Positions 1 to 7,555 of a stretch of 64,000 nt of DNA are shown here, piece after piece; positions within the stretch are counted from its first letter, which is position 1; every line of letters begins with the position of its first letter. The position numbers were made by a program, and so were the translations under genes. The notes beneath the pieces are model-generated. The model ran no database searches, was not told the DNA's origin, and saw nothing but the letters and a program-made list of their open reading frames with translations. Origin of the DNA: Candidatus Pantoea deserta (GTDB taxonomy: Bacteria > Pseudomonadota > Gammaproteobacteria > Enterobacterales > Enterobacteriaceae); the NCBI RefSeq assembly GCF_003813865.1, contig NZ_RMVG01000014.1, positions 1-64,000 of the forward strand. Direction: 5' to 3'.

Positions 1-1
1 A

Positions 2-109
2 GGCGCCGGGGCGGCAGCCGGGAAGAATGCGGTTGAGAATAATGCTTTGGGGGCAAACCCGGACATAATGAAGATGAGCAGAAAGAGGAGCGTGGGGATC
101 GTTCATTAA
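2..109 (+). CDS. C-terminal end of a large secreted exoprotein with VENN motif (partial)
   Basis: The frame open from the window edge encodes an Ala/Gly-rich stretch followed by KNAVENNALG and stops at 107-109. In CdiA and filamentous-hemagglutinin-type exoproteins the VENN motif marks the border between the conserved stalk and the variable C-terminal toxin. The 5' part of the gene lies outside the window. In this frame the protein ends about 20 residues after VENN, which is too short for a toxin domain. The toxin-like sequence continues in another frame (see next entry), so the gene looks frameshifted at the five-G run at 49-53. Family assignment rests on VENN, the preceding A/G-rich context and the downstream toxin/immunity-like layout. 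Confidence 0.6.
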   Translation, partial: GAGAAAGKNAVENNALGANPDIMKMSRKRSVGIVH

Positions 110-129
110 AAATCATACCGATAAATCCG

Positions 130-501
130 ATGACTCCGGGGATTATTAACACGGATGGAGAAGCTCAGACAAATGGAATGTCCAAAACTTCAGTTCCTGA
201 GATACCGCCAAAATTGCGTGAATTTACGAACCCAGCCCAAGGGCCAGTCATTCCTCAGGGTTGGATACGCAAGCCTGGGCGAACACCCGGAAGAACTATT
301 TATTACCCGCCAAATACGAATTCTGGTAGTTCGTATATAAGAGTTTTGCCTCCGGGAGCAACGCCTGTTCCGGGACTAGAAAATGGCTATGGGATATCCG
401 CTAAGAATGGTCAGCCAACAAATCCAGCTACAGGTAGTACTGGAACTCGAAGAGAAACACTTGTACCACTCTTTGCAAATACGATGCCGCCAAAAAGGTA
501 A
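130..501 (+). CDS. Candidate toxin tip (CdiA-CT/polymorphic toxin-like), orphan or frameshifted
   Basis: The frame is open from 43 and the first ATG is at 130, giving 123 residues. No convincing ribosome site precedes the ATG, which fits a C-terminal tip rather than a free-standing gene. A -1 shift at the G run (49-53) would join VENNALG to GGKPGHNEDEQ and give one continuous exoprotein tail. The product is rich in Pro, Gly and Thr. It has an arginine-rich segment (IRKPGRTPGRTIYYPP, about residues 46-61), then SSYIRVLPPG and a closing GSTGTRRETLVPL. That style is common in secreted polymorphic toxin C-termini. I do not recognise a specific toxin fold, so activity is unknown. The next gene starts six bases after the stop, as expected for toxin and immunity. 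Confidence 0.5.
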   Translation: MTPGIINTDGEAQTNGMSKTSVPEIPPKLREFTNPAQGPVIPQGWIRKPGRTPGRTIYYPPNTNSGSSYIRVLPPGATPVPGLENGYGISAKNGQPTNPATGSTGTRRETLVPLFANTMPPKR

Positions 502-507
502 GGTTAA

Positions 508-864
508 ATGATTACTGAGAATGAACTCCATGAATTTGAGGAAGCGATATTTACTGGGGTTACCGTTGGAATAGGGTCGTTGGTTTTGCTGTTCTCATCA
601 GGAACACGCATACTGATCCAGTGTCCCTTTAGATGTGAGGAAAAAAACTCTTTTCATGTAGGGCATGGCGAGGATATATCAACAAGTAGTCTCCTGTTTT
701 CATATCTTAATCAAAGGGTTGAGTTATGCTCTTTGCCAGATGGTGAAATATTAAAATTGTCCTTTGGCAACGAGAAAAAAATATATATCGTTCCTGAAAA
801 CAACGGCTTTGAATCTTATGTAATTACTACAAGCCAAGGTGATTATCCTGTAACCGCTTACTGA
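508..864 (+). CDS. Candidate immunity protein for the upstream toxin tip
   Basis: This is a 118-residue acidic, cytoplasmic-looking protein with no signal peptide. It begins six bases after the toxin-like frame and has an AAGG-type ribosome site in the overlap region. Its base composition is clearly more AT-rich than the sap and psp genes alongside, as is usual for exchangeable immunity genes. The sequence alternates hydrophobic and charged strands (for example GIGSLVLLFSSGTRILIQC) and resembles small beta-rich immunity proteins of the DUF6188 type, but that link is by eye only. Position, size and composition support immunity. The exact family is not certain. Confidence 0.5.
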   Translation: MITENELHEFEEAIFTGVTVGIGSLVLLFSSGTRILIQCPFRCEEKNSFHVGHGEDISTSSLLFSYLNQRVELCSLPDGEILKLSFGNEKKIYIVPENNGFESYVITTSQGDYPVTAY

Positions 865-869
865 TTGAA

Positions 870-891
870 ATCCCGGCCACCGCGCCGGGAT
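870..891 (+). terminator. Hairpin after the immunity gene
   Basis: An 8-bp perfect stem (ATCCCGGC / GCCGGGAT) with a 6-base loop starts five bases after the immunity stop. No T-run follows, so it is at best a weak or Rho-assisted terminator. On the other strand it lies just past the end of sapB. Confidence 0.4.
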
Positions 892-975
892 GTTACTAAT
901 AATCAGCCAGTCACCACGACTTCTCAACCGCCCCGACGACATAGCAACCCGTTCAACAAGCAGCGCTTTCATTGT

Positions 976-1941
976 CTAGCGCAGCGCGTACCACTCTTTA
1001 TGCTTCAGCGGATTCATCGCCGCGCCGATAATATCGGAAATCACGTTCACCAGAATCACCAGACCGCCAACCACCATCACGCCTGCGGAAATAGCGGCGT
1101 AATCCTGCTGACGAATGGCGTTAATCAACCAGCGACCCAGGCCAGGCCAGTTAAACACCATCTCAGTGATCATCGCCAGCGTCAGCATGGTAGAGAACTG
1201 CAAACCCAGACGCGGGATCACCGGCGGCAGAGCGTTATGCAACACATGGCGACGGATCACGGTAAAGCGCGACAGCCCGCGCGTGGCGGCGGCTTTGACG
1301 TAATTTTTATCCATGACCTCGCTGGTGCTGGCGCGCAACAGGCGGATTACCTCGGTCGCAGGCGCCACGGCCAGCACAATCACCGGCAGGATCATATGCG
1401 TCAGCACGCTAATCAGCATCTCATGACGCCAAGGCGAGGGACTCAGCCAGGCGTCAATCAGCGCAAATCCCGTAATATTCTGCACCGGGTAGAGCAGATC
1501 AAAACGACCCGAAACCGGCAGCCAGCCCAGCGTAAGCGAGAAGAACAGGGTAAACAGCAACGCCAGCCAGAACAGCGGCATAGAGAAACCGAGCAGAGCC
1601 AGCGCGCTAATTAGCTTATCCTGCCACTTATGGCGCATTACGCCCGCGCAAATGCCGAGCGGTATGCCGGTCAGCAATGCCAGAACAAACGCCAGCACGC
1701 ACAGTTCCAGCGTAGCGGGGAAAACTTCACGCAGCTGTAAGCCAATCTCCTGGCCATTGGTGCTGGACACGCCGAAATCAAACTGCATCAAACCACTAAA
1801 CCAGAACCACCAGGCGTCGAACAGCGAAGCGCCTTCCAGCGGCGCGTTAGGCGTGAAATAGCTCAGACTGAAGCTGACCAGCGACAGCAAAAACAGCGTA
1901 ATAACCAGCAACAGCAGGCGGCGTAACATATAGATGATCAC
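976..1941 (-). CDS. sapB: SapB, inner-membrane permease of the Sap ABC transporter
   Basis: A 321-residue DppB/OppB-type permease. It has a first membrane helix at about residues 7-30, several more hydrophobic segments, and the EAA-loop signature ([21 protein letters not shown], split here as [13 protein letters not shown] then HVLHNALPP) that contacts the ATPase. It matches E. coli SapB in length and in its C-terminal KHKEWYALR ending. The Sap system is linked to antimicrobial peptide resistance in Salmonella and to putrescine export in E. coli. The gene follows sapA directly, with the start codon abutting the sapA stop. Oddly, the usual next gene sapC does not follow: the sequence after the stop has no SapC-like reading frame, and the toxin/immunity genes lie there on the opposite strand. 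Confidence 0.88.
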   Translation of the reverse strand: MIIYMLRRLLLLVITLFLLSLVSFSLSYFTPNAPLEGASLFDAWWFWFSGLMQFDFGVSSTNGQEIGLQLREVFPATLELCVLAFVLALLTGIPLGICAGVMRHKWQDKLISALALLGFSMPLFWLALLFTLFFSLTLGWLPVSGRFDLLYPVQNITGFALIDAWLSPSPWRHEMLISVLTHMILPVIVLAVAPATEVIRLLRASTSEVMDKNYVKAAATRGLSRFTVIRRHVLHNALPPVIPRLGLQFSTMLTLAMITEMVFNWPGLGRWLINAIRQQDYAAISAGVMVVGGLVILVNVISDIIGAAMNPLKHKEWYALR

Positions 1942-3564
1942 TTATGGCTCCTCGCGCTCATCGCGGTACACTCCGGCAAAAGAGGCATTACCAAAGGGAC
2001 TCAGCACCAGGCCCTTAATATCATGCCGGTAGGCCTGAAGCCGCAAAGACGACGCCAGCGGCAGCACGGGTAGATCCCGCGCCAGCATCTGCTGCGCCAG
2101 ATGGTAGTTGTCAATGCGACCCGCCAGCTGCTGCGACAGCAGCGCTTTTTGCAGGGCTTCGTCAAAGGCTGGCGAGCACCAGTGCGCGTAGTTGGTCTGC
2201 GAACGAATCGCCGCGCAGCTCAACAGCGGGCGGAAAAAGCTGTCGGGATCGTTACTGTCGGTCGCCCAGCCGGTCAGGGTCAAATCATGGTTCATCGCCA
2301 TCAGCTGCGCCTCCTGAAAACGCCCCTCAACCGGCGCGATGCTGACCTGTACGCCCACCTGAGCCAGATCGGCCTGCAACAGCTCCGCCGTTTTCAGCGG
2401 GCTGGGATTCCAGGATTGCGACGCGGCCGGCACCACCAGACGCAGATGCAGATCTGTGACGCCCAGCGACGCCAGCATGGCGCGCGCTTTTTGCGGATCG
2501 TACTCGGTGACACGCGCGTCATTGTCGTAGGCCCAGGAGGCGCGCGGCAGCACAGACGCCGCCGTTTCCGCCGTACCGTAATAGATAGACTCCATTAATC
2601 GCTCATTGTTGATCGCTAAAGCCAGCGCATGACGCACTTCAGGGCGATCGAGCGGCGGTTTACGGGTATTGAACGCCAGATAGGCGATATTCATGCCGGG
2701 ACGCAGCGTCATACGTAAGCGAGGGTCGTCGCGCAAAATGGAAATCTGGCTGGCGGCAGGATAGGCCAGCACGTCGCACTCGCCGGTCAGCAGTTTGGAC
2801 AACCGCCCCGTGCCGCCCGCGCCCAGATCGATTACCGCCTGTTGCAGACGGGGCACGCCTCGCCAGTAGGCGGGGTTGCGCGCCAGACGAATATACTGTC
2901 CGGCGCGATATTCGCTGAGCTGGAAGGGACCGGTCCCCACGGGCTGACGATCCAGCTCTTCCTGACGGCCGAGACGCGTCAGCCGATCGGCATATTCCGC
3001 GGAGAGCACCGGCGCGTAGTGGGTCGCCAGATGCCAGAGAAAAGAGGCGTCTGGGCTATTAAGGCGAATATCTACCGTATTATCGTCGAGCTTTTTCACG
3101 CTCTGCACCGCGTCTACAAATTGCAGGCTGTCAAAGTAGGGATAGCTGCCGCCGTTGACGTTATGCCAGGGGTGATGGCGATCGAACATGCGCGCAAAGC
3201 TGAAGACGACATCGTCCGCGTTCATGGGGCGGGTTGGCGTAAACCAGCCGGTATGCTGAAACGAAACCTTACTGCGCAGATGGAAGCGGTAGGTTGCGCC
3301 GTTATCGCGCACCTCCCAGCTGGAGGCCAGATCGGGCACCAGTCGGTAGGTATAGGGATCGACATCAAGCAGGCGGTCATAAAGCTGCGCGGCCAGGGTA
3401 TCAACCACAAGGCCGCTACTGGCCATTTGCGGGTTGAAGGTATTCAGCGTGCCGTTAACGCAATAGACAAAGCCGCTCTGACGAATATCACGCTCGCTGG
3501 CTGACCAGGCCGACGCGCTAAACAGACTGAGAGCAAGCAGCAGCGACGAAATTAGTTTTGACAT
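1942..3564 (-). CDS. sapA: SapA, periplasmic peptide-binding protein of the Sap ABC transporter
   Basis: An OppA/DppA-family substrate-binding protein of 540 residues, close to the E. coli SapA length of about 547. The N-terminus MSKLISSLLLALSLFSASAW is a typical Sec signal peptide and is followed by the mature start SERDIRQSGFVYCVNG. Family signatures include NTFNPQ, the DLASSWEV...YRFHLR segment and the NPAYWRG motif. An in-frame extension up to 3789 is open but would run through the RyhB gene and its promoter, so 3564 was chosen. The protein captures peptides in the periplasm and delivers them to SapB and its partners. Only sapA and sapB are seen here. The ryhB RNA lies upstream on the opposite strand. 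Confidence 0.9.
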   Translation of the reverse strand: MSKLISSLLLALSLFSASAWSASERDIRQSGFVYCVNGTLNTFNPQMASSGLVVDTLAAQLYDRLLDVDPYTYRLVPDLASSWEVRDNGATYRFHLRSKVSFQHTGWFTPTRPMNADDVVFSFARMFDRHHPWHNVNGGSYPYFDSLQFVDAVQSVKKLDDNTVDIRLNSPDASFLWHLATHYAPVLSAEYADRLTRLGRQEELDRQPVGTGPFQLSEYRAGQYIRLARNPAYWRGVPRLQQAVIDLGAGGTGRLSKLLTGECDVLAYPAASQISILRDDPRLRMTLRPGMNIAYLAFNTRKPPLDRPEVRHALALAINNERLMESIYYGTAETAASVLPRASWAYDNDARVTEYDPQKARAMLASLGVTDLHLRLVVPAASQSWNPSPLKTAELLQADLAQVGVQVSIAPVEGRFQEAQLMAMNHDLTLTGWATDSNDPDSFFRPLLSCAAIRSQTNYAHWCSPAFDEALQKALLSQQLAGRIDNYHLAQQMLARDLPVLPLASSLRLQAYRHDIKGLVLSPFGNASFAGVYRDEREEP

Positions 3565-3714
3565 AGAACTCAACGGTATTCGGGCAATAGGCTGAGTGTA
3601 TCGCAAAGGGGGCAATGTCCCAAAATATGCGAAGCAGGCAAGAGGGAATTTGCCAGACGAGAGGGGAAAACACCTACCCTTGCTATGGAGATGAGAAAAA
3701 TTCTCACTTAGCGC

Positions 3715-3744
3715 TTTACAACTGAGAACAAGAATGATTATTAT
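3715..3744 (+). promoter_or_regulatory. ryhB promoter with overlapping Fur-box-like sequence
   Basis: A -35 TTTACA (3715-3720) and a -10 TATTAT (3739-3744) are 18 bases apart and end six bases before the inferred RNA start. The -10 lies inside AGAATGATTATTATTAC (3732-3747), which resembles the Fur box that covers the E. coli ryhB promoter. Iron-loaded Fur repression is therefore expected. Confidence 0.75.
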
Positions 3745-3750
3745 TACCTT

Positions 3751-3843
3751 GCGATTCGACGGTGGCTCTACCGAAGAAAAGCACGACATTGCTCACATTG
3801 CTTCCAGTATTGTTGCCCGCAGATTATATGCGGGCTTTTTTTT
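3751..3843 (+). ncRNA. ryhB: RyhB small RNA (iron-sparing regulator)
   Basis: The core AAAGCACGACATTGCTCACA and the following TTGCTTCCAGTATT match the conserved Hfq-binding and base-pairing region of E. coli RyhB. The 5' end (GCGATTCGAC) also resembles the E. coli start. It is closed by a Rho-independent terminator: stem GCCCGCA (3815-3821) / TGCGGGC (3829-3835) followed by eight T. The total is about 93 nt, against 90 in E. coli. RyhB represses iron-using protein mRNAs when iron is scarce. Here it sits between sapA and a hydrolase gene, not in the yhhX-yhhY interval of E. coli. Confidence 0.9.
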
Positions 3844-3876
3844 GTCCTGCGTCGCCTGACGCGATGCGGCTTACTG

Positions 3877-4671
3877 TCAGCCTAAAGTCCTGTTCAGGAA
3901 AGTTTCAATCAGGCGGGTAACTGCGTCTGGATTCTCCCGATTGCTGATATGCCCAGCCTGGGAGATCAGATGAAACTCGCAGCCCAGCATTTCCGCCATT
4001 TTCCGACCCTCTTCGGGCGGCCTGGGAAGATCATATTCGCCGGTTGCGATACACACCGGGCAGCGAATACTTTTTAGCAGCGGCAGGCGATCGGGGCGGC
4101 CAAATATCATTTTACCGATGGGGACAATACTTTCGCGCAGGAGAGGCGTCGGAAGGGCGGCCAGTTTTGCTGTCAGCAGCGAAACATCATCTGCCGCAGC
4201 CTGGTCGGAATAAAACTGAGAAACAATATAATTCAGCAGCGGTGGCTTAATGGCGCCGGTAAAATTTACCGCGTTCAACATTTCCACATATTGCGCTTCT
4301 TTTTGCGCGGTTTCTTTTCCGATAAACGTATCAAAAAGCATCAGCGCGTTAACGCGTTCTGGCGCTAAAGCGGCAAGCTCAGCGGCCCACATTCCGCCAA
4401 CCGAAAGGCCCACAACGGCAAATTTATCGATGCCCAGGCTGTCCATTAGCTTTAAATGGGCTTCCGCCAGCGCTTTAAGAGAGGTTGCTGAAGCAGGCAA
4501 GGCTGGCGAATTACCGTGTCCCCAGAGATCGGGTAAAATAAGGCGGTATTTTTTTGCCAGCTTTTCTGTTTGCGGCGTCCACATACTACGGTCAAAGAGA
4601 TAGCTGTGCCCCATTAAAAGGGGAAATCCTGAACCAACATCCGTGAATGACATCATATTATTCGGGTTCAT
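3877..4671 (-). CDS. Alpha/beta hydrolase
   Basis: A 264-residue alpha/beta-hydrolase-fold protein with no signal peptide. The nucleophile elbow is GLSVGGM (about residues 108-114), and a C-terminal catalytic-histidine motif reads SQAGHISN. The segment LPDLWGHGNSP resembles the oxyanion-side loop of 3-oxoadipate enol-lactonase-like enzymes, so esterase or lactonase activity is likely. The substrate cannot be deduced. It stands alone on the minus strand between ryhB and the pspF terminator, with an AT-rich upstream region (4700-4722) that could hold its promoter. Confidence 0.8.
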   Translation of the reverse strand: MNPNNMMSFTDVGSGFPLLMGHSYLFDRSMWTPQTEKLAKKYRLILPDLWGHGNSPALPASATSLKALAEAHLKLMDSLGIDKFAVVGLSVGGMWAAELAALAPERVNALMLFDTFIGKETAQKEAQYVEMLNAVNFTGAIKPPLLNYIVSQFYSDQAAADDVSLLTAKLAALPTPLLRESIVPIGKMIFGRPDRLPLLKSIRCPVCIATGEYDLPRPPEEGRKMAEMLGCEFHLISQAGHISNRENPDAVTRLIETFLNRTLG

Positions 4672-4736
4672 ATCGTCGTCCTTTAGGTCTTAATCCTTTA
4701 CCGTTTTATTTATTAAATAAAACGTCACCCACCATA

Positions 4737-4782
4737 AAGGCCCTGTTGCCGGAGTTATTGACCGGCATCAATTCAGGGCCTT
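4737..4782. terminator. Nested inverted repeat between hydrolase and pspF
   Basis: Outer stem AAGGCCCTG (4737-4745) / CAGGGCCTT (4774-4782) encloses a second stem TGCCGG (4747-4752) / CCGGCA (4762-4767). It lies 45 bases after the pspF stop and just upstream of the hydrolase start. It most likely ends pspF transcription. Confidence 0.6.
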
Positions 4783-4827
4783 GATTTTACGGCGAACGCG
4801 ATTTTGTCACCTGGGGAACGGAGAAAT

Positions 4828-5820
4828 TTATGACTCGGTCTGGATACCGTGCTTTTTCAGCATGGCGCGCAGCTGATGATAGGTCACGCCAAGTAAATCG
4901 GCCGCGCGTCGCTGATTGTATTTCGCCTGGCGCAGGCTGGACTCCACCAGCGCGCGTTCCTGTGCGTTTTGCCACTGGCGCAGATCGAGCGGCAGCGCAG
5001 GCAGGGAACTCTCGCCGCTATCGGGCGGCGTCACGGCAGGCTGGGCGCGCGGCGCAAAGGGGTTGAGGATAATGGTGTCGAGCGGTTCGTCGCTACTGTG
5101 GTGGCGATAAACCGAGCGCTCCACCACGTTTTTCAGTTCACGCACGTTGCCCGGCCAGTGATACGCCAGCAGGGTCGCCTGCGCCTCAGGAGTAAAGCCT
5201 GGAAACAGCGGCAGGCTTAGCTCACGGCACATCTGAATGGCGAAATGCTCGGCCATCAGCAGAATATCGCTGCGGCGTTCGCGCAGCGGCGGCAGCTGAA
5301 CCACGTCAAAGGCAAGACGATCGAGCAGATCGGCACGGAATTTACCTGCCGCCGCCAGCGCTGGCAGGTCTTCGTTCGTGGCGCACACCAGCCGCACATT
5401 GACCTGAAACGCATGATTGCCCCCGACGCGCTCAAGCTGCCCATATTCAATCACGCGCAGCAGTTTCTCCTGTACCAGCATCGGGGCCGTGGCCAGTTCG
5501 TCAAGAAACAGCGTGCCGCCGTCCGCGCGCTCGAAGCGGCCCAGATGACGCTTCTGCGCGCCGGTAAACGCGCCCGCTTCATGGCCGAACAGCTCAGAGT
5601 CAAGCAGGTTCTCGTTCAGCGCCGCGCAGTTGAGCGAGATAAACGGGCCTTGCCAGCGATCGGACAGATAGTGCAGGCGGCTGGCGATCAGTTCTTTGCC
5701 GGTTCCGCGTTCTCCGACCACCAGCACCGGTTTCTCCAGCGGCGCCAGCATCGACACCTGCTCAAGCACTTCCAGAAAATTATTCGACTCGCCCAACAGA
5801 TTATCGTTGCTGCCTGCCAT
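4828..5820 (-). CDS. pspF: PspF, sigma-54 activator of the phage-shock operon
   Basis: An AAA+ enhancer-binding protein with no N-terminal receiver domain, as is typical of PspF. It has Walker A GERGTGKE, the sigma-54-contacting loop GAFTGA and the Walker B region GGTLFLDEL. The C-terminal Fis-type helix-turn-helix reads RRAADLLGVTYHQLRAML. Start 5820 gives MAGSNDNLLGE, aligned with the E. coli start MAEYKDNLLGE; an upstream ATG at 5835 would add five residues. The gene is divergent from pspA, sharing the control region 5836-5984. PspF is held inactive by PspA and released under membrane stress to drive the psp promoter. Confidence 0.93.
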   Translation of the reverse strand: MAGSNDNLLGESNNFLEVLEQVSMLAPLEKPVLVVGERGTGKELIASRLHYLSDRWQGPFISLNCAALNENLLDSELFGHEAGAFTGAQKRHLGRFERADGGTLFLDELATAPMLVQEKLLRVIEYGQLERVGGNHAFQVNVRLVCATNEDLPALAAAGKFRADLLDRLAFDVVQLPPLRERRSDILLMAEHFAIQMCRELSLPLFPGFTPEAQATLLAYHWPGNVRELKNVVERSVYRHHSSDEPLDTIILNPFAPRAQPAVTPPDSGESSLPALPLDLRQWQNAQERALVESSLRQAKYNQRRAADLLGVTYHQLRAMLKKHGIQTES

Positions 5821-5917
5821 GATGAAATTCGCCATCTGTTAATCAATTTCACTACATTACGTGACGCCCGCTGCGCTGTAAAATTTAAATTGCTATTAAA
5901 ATCAATAAAATAAAATC

Positions 5918-5932
5918 TGGCACGCCTTTTGA
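5918..5932 (+). promoter_or_regulatory. Sigma-54 promoter of the psp operon
   Basis: TGGCACG-N4-TTGA (5918-5924 and 5929-5932) fits the -24/-12 consensus, though the -12 has GA where GC is usual. The E. coli psp promoter also departs from consensus there. The AT-rich tract 5880-5916 upstream is where IHF and PspF sites are expected. Confidence 0.8.
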
Positions 5933-5984
5933 ATAGTAACAGTCAGCGCATGGCGCACCAACATAATCAAAGAGGAACTGCATG

Positions 5985-6650
5985 ATGGGTATTTTTTCTC
6001 GTTTCGCCGACATCGTAAACGCCAACATCAACTCCCTGCTGGAGCGTGCGGAAGATCCGCAGAAACTGGTCCGCCTGATGATTCAGGAAATGGAAGACAC
6101 GCTGATTGAAGTACGTTCAACCTCTGCCCGCGCCCTGGCGGAGAAAAAACAGCTGACCCGCCGCATTGAACAGGCGGAAATTCAGCAGGCCGAATGGCAA
6201 GAAAAAGCCGAGCTGGCGCTGCGTAAAGAAAAAGACGATCTGGCGCGCGCCGCGCTGATTGAAAAACAGAAGCTTACCGACCTGATCGCCTCGTTGCAGC
6301 AGGAAGTGACGCATATCGACGAGACGCTGGCGCGTATGAAAGGCGAGATCGGCGAACTGGAGAAAAAGCTGAGCGAAACCCGCGCGCGTCAGCAGGCGCT
6401 GACGCTGCGTCATCAGGCGGCGTCTTCTTCGCGCGACGCCCGTCGTCAGCTTGACAGCGGCAAGCTGGATGAAGCGATGGCGCGTTTCGAATCCTTTGAG
6501 CGTCGCATTGACCATATGGAAGCGGAAGCCGAAAGCCAGCGTTTTGGCAAAGTAAAATCGCTGGACGCGCAGTTTGCCGATTTACAGGCCGATGATGAAA
6601 TCAGCCAGCAGCTGGAAGCGCTGAAAGCCAAAATGAACCGTAGCGAATAA
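5985..6650 (+). CDS. pspA: PspA, phage-shock protein A (membrane-stress effector)
   Basis: This 221-residue IM30/Vipp1-ESCRT-III family protein is nearly all coiled coil. It opens with the amphipathic helix [20 protein letters not shown] and contains the family signature [11 protein letters not shown]. The [17 protein letters not shown] segment is very close to E. coli PspA. A second ATG three bases upstream (5982) is equally well placed after AGAGGA, so the start may be one codon earlier. PspA binds PspF in unstressed cells and forms oligomers on damaged inner membrane. It is the first gene of pspABCD-ycjXF. Confidence 0.95.
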   Translation: MGIFSRFADIVNANINSLLERAEDPQKLVRLMIQEMEDTLIEVRSTSARALAEKKQLTRRIEQAEIQQAEWQEKAELALRKEKDDLARAALIEKQKLTDLIASLQQEVTHIDETLARMKGEIGELEKKLSETRARQQALTLRHQAASSSRDARRQLDSGKLDEAMARFESFERRIDHMEAEAESQRFGKVKSLDAQFADLQADDEISQQLEALKAKMNRSE

Positions 6651-6686
6651 TAACGATCGATCTGCGAGACTGATTAAGGAGAGTCA

Positions 6687-6911
6687 ATGAGCGCACTTTT
6701 CCTCGCTATACCGCTGACCATATTCGTGCTGTTTGTCGCGCCGATCTGGTTATGGCTGCACTACAGCAATCGCCGCAGCGGCAATGAACTGTCGGCAGGC
6801 GATCTTCAGCGCCTGCAACAGCTGACGCAGGACGCCGAGCGCATGCGCGATCGCATCCATGCGCTGGAGTCTATTCTTGATGCGGAGCATCCTAACTGGA
6901 GACAGCCATGA
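6687..6911 (+). CDS. pspB: PspB, inner-membrane phage-shock protein
   Basis: A 74-residue protein with one N-terminal membrane helix (about residues 4-25), a short basic turn (YSNRRSG) and a C-terminal coiled coil ending in LESILDAEHPNW, as in E. coli PspB. It works with PspC to sense membrane stress and bind PspA. An AGGAGAG ribosome site precedes it. Its end overlaps the pspC start by four bases, indicating translational coupling. Confidence 0.95.
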   Translation: MSALFLAIPLTIFVLFVAPIWLWLHYSNRRSGNELSAGDLQRLQQLTQDAERMRDRIHALESILDAEHPNWRQP

Positions 6912-7255
6912 TTAAACGTAAGCTCTGGCGTAAACCGGACGAAGGTAAGCTGATGGGCGTCTGCGCCGGCGTGGCGGAGTATCTCGATATCCCGGTGCGT
7001 CTGCTGCGCGTCATTGTGGTGCTGTCGCTGTTCTTCGGCCTGTTCGCGATTACCGTCTGCGCCTACTTTATTCTGGGCTTTGTGCTGGATGTGAAACCTG
7101 CGGATGCCGAAGACGGGCCGGTCGCGCCCAACGCCAGCGAGCTGCTGGACCGGCTGGAAACCGCGCTGCGCCGTGACGAGCACAGCGTGCGCGACATTGA
7201 GCGCTACGTGACCTCGGAAACGTTCAGCGTGCGCAGCCGCTTTCGTCAGCTCTGA
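6908..7255 (+). CDS. pspC: PspC, inner-membrane phage-shock sensor
   Basis: A 115-residue PspC-domain protein. The conserved LWRKPDEGKLMGVCAGVAEY segment precedes a membrane helix at about residues 38-62. The cytoplasmic tail ends FSVRSRFRQL, identical in style to E. coli PspC. It partners PspB to relieve PspA inhibition of PspF. It is four residues shorter than the E. coli protein at the N-terminus. Confidence 0.95.
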   Translation: MIKRKLWRKPDEGKLMGVCAGVAEYLDIPVRLLRVIVVLSLFFGLFAITVCAYFILGFVLDVKPADAEDGPVAPNASELLDRLETALRRDEHSVRDIERYVTSETFSVRSRFRQL

Positions 7256-7309
7256 TTTTCCCTGACGGGGCCTGCTGGCTCCGTTATTCTGACCAACCGG
7301 AGGTTTCTT

Positions 7310-7555
7310 TTGTCATACTCACGTACGTCCTCTTTTCGCCGCCGCGCGACCCCCGCGTTGAAGTCGGTGGGAAAATTCATCATTATCAATGCCGTGAGTT
7401 ACGGGCCTGCCGGACTGACCGGCTGGGCGGTGAAATCCGTTGCGCGTCGTCCGCTGCGCATTCTGCTTTCCCTGGCGCTGGAGCCGTTGCTACAGCGCAT
7501 TATGAAGCGGGCATCGGCGCGCTTCATCAGGGAAAACGATGATAAACAAGTCTGA
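7310..7555 (+). CDS. pspD: PspD, peripheral inner-membrane phage-shock protein
   Basis: An 81-residue basic protein that matches E. coli PspD through YGPAGLTGWAVKSVARRPLR and LALEPLLQRI. The start appears to be TTG at 7310, six bases after a strong GGAGG (7299-7303); no in-frame ATG lies near. The end overlaps ycjX by 17 bases. Its molecular role is poorly known. pspE is absent. Confidence 0.88.
   Translation: MSYSRTSSFRRRATPALKSVGKFIIINAVSYGPAGLTGWAVKSVARRPLRILLSLALEPLLQRIMKRASARFIRENDDKQV

Noticed and set aside
751..972. Minus-strand 73-residue frame after sapB as a sapC start
   Set aside because: Its sequence does not resemble SapC, and it runs antisense through the immunity gene.
2842..3504. 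220-residue plus-strand frame inside sapA
   Set aside because: Antisense shadow of a conserved gene.
3565..3789. N-terminal extension of SapA to 615 residues
   Set aside because: It runs through the RyhB RNA and its promoter; a proper signal peptide begins at 3564.
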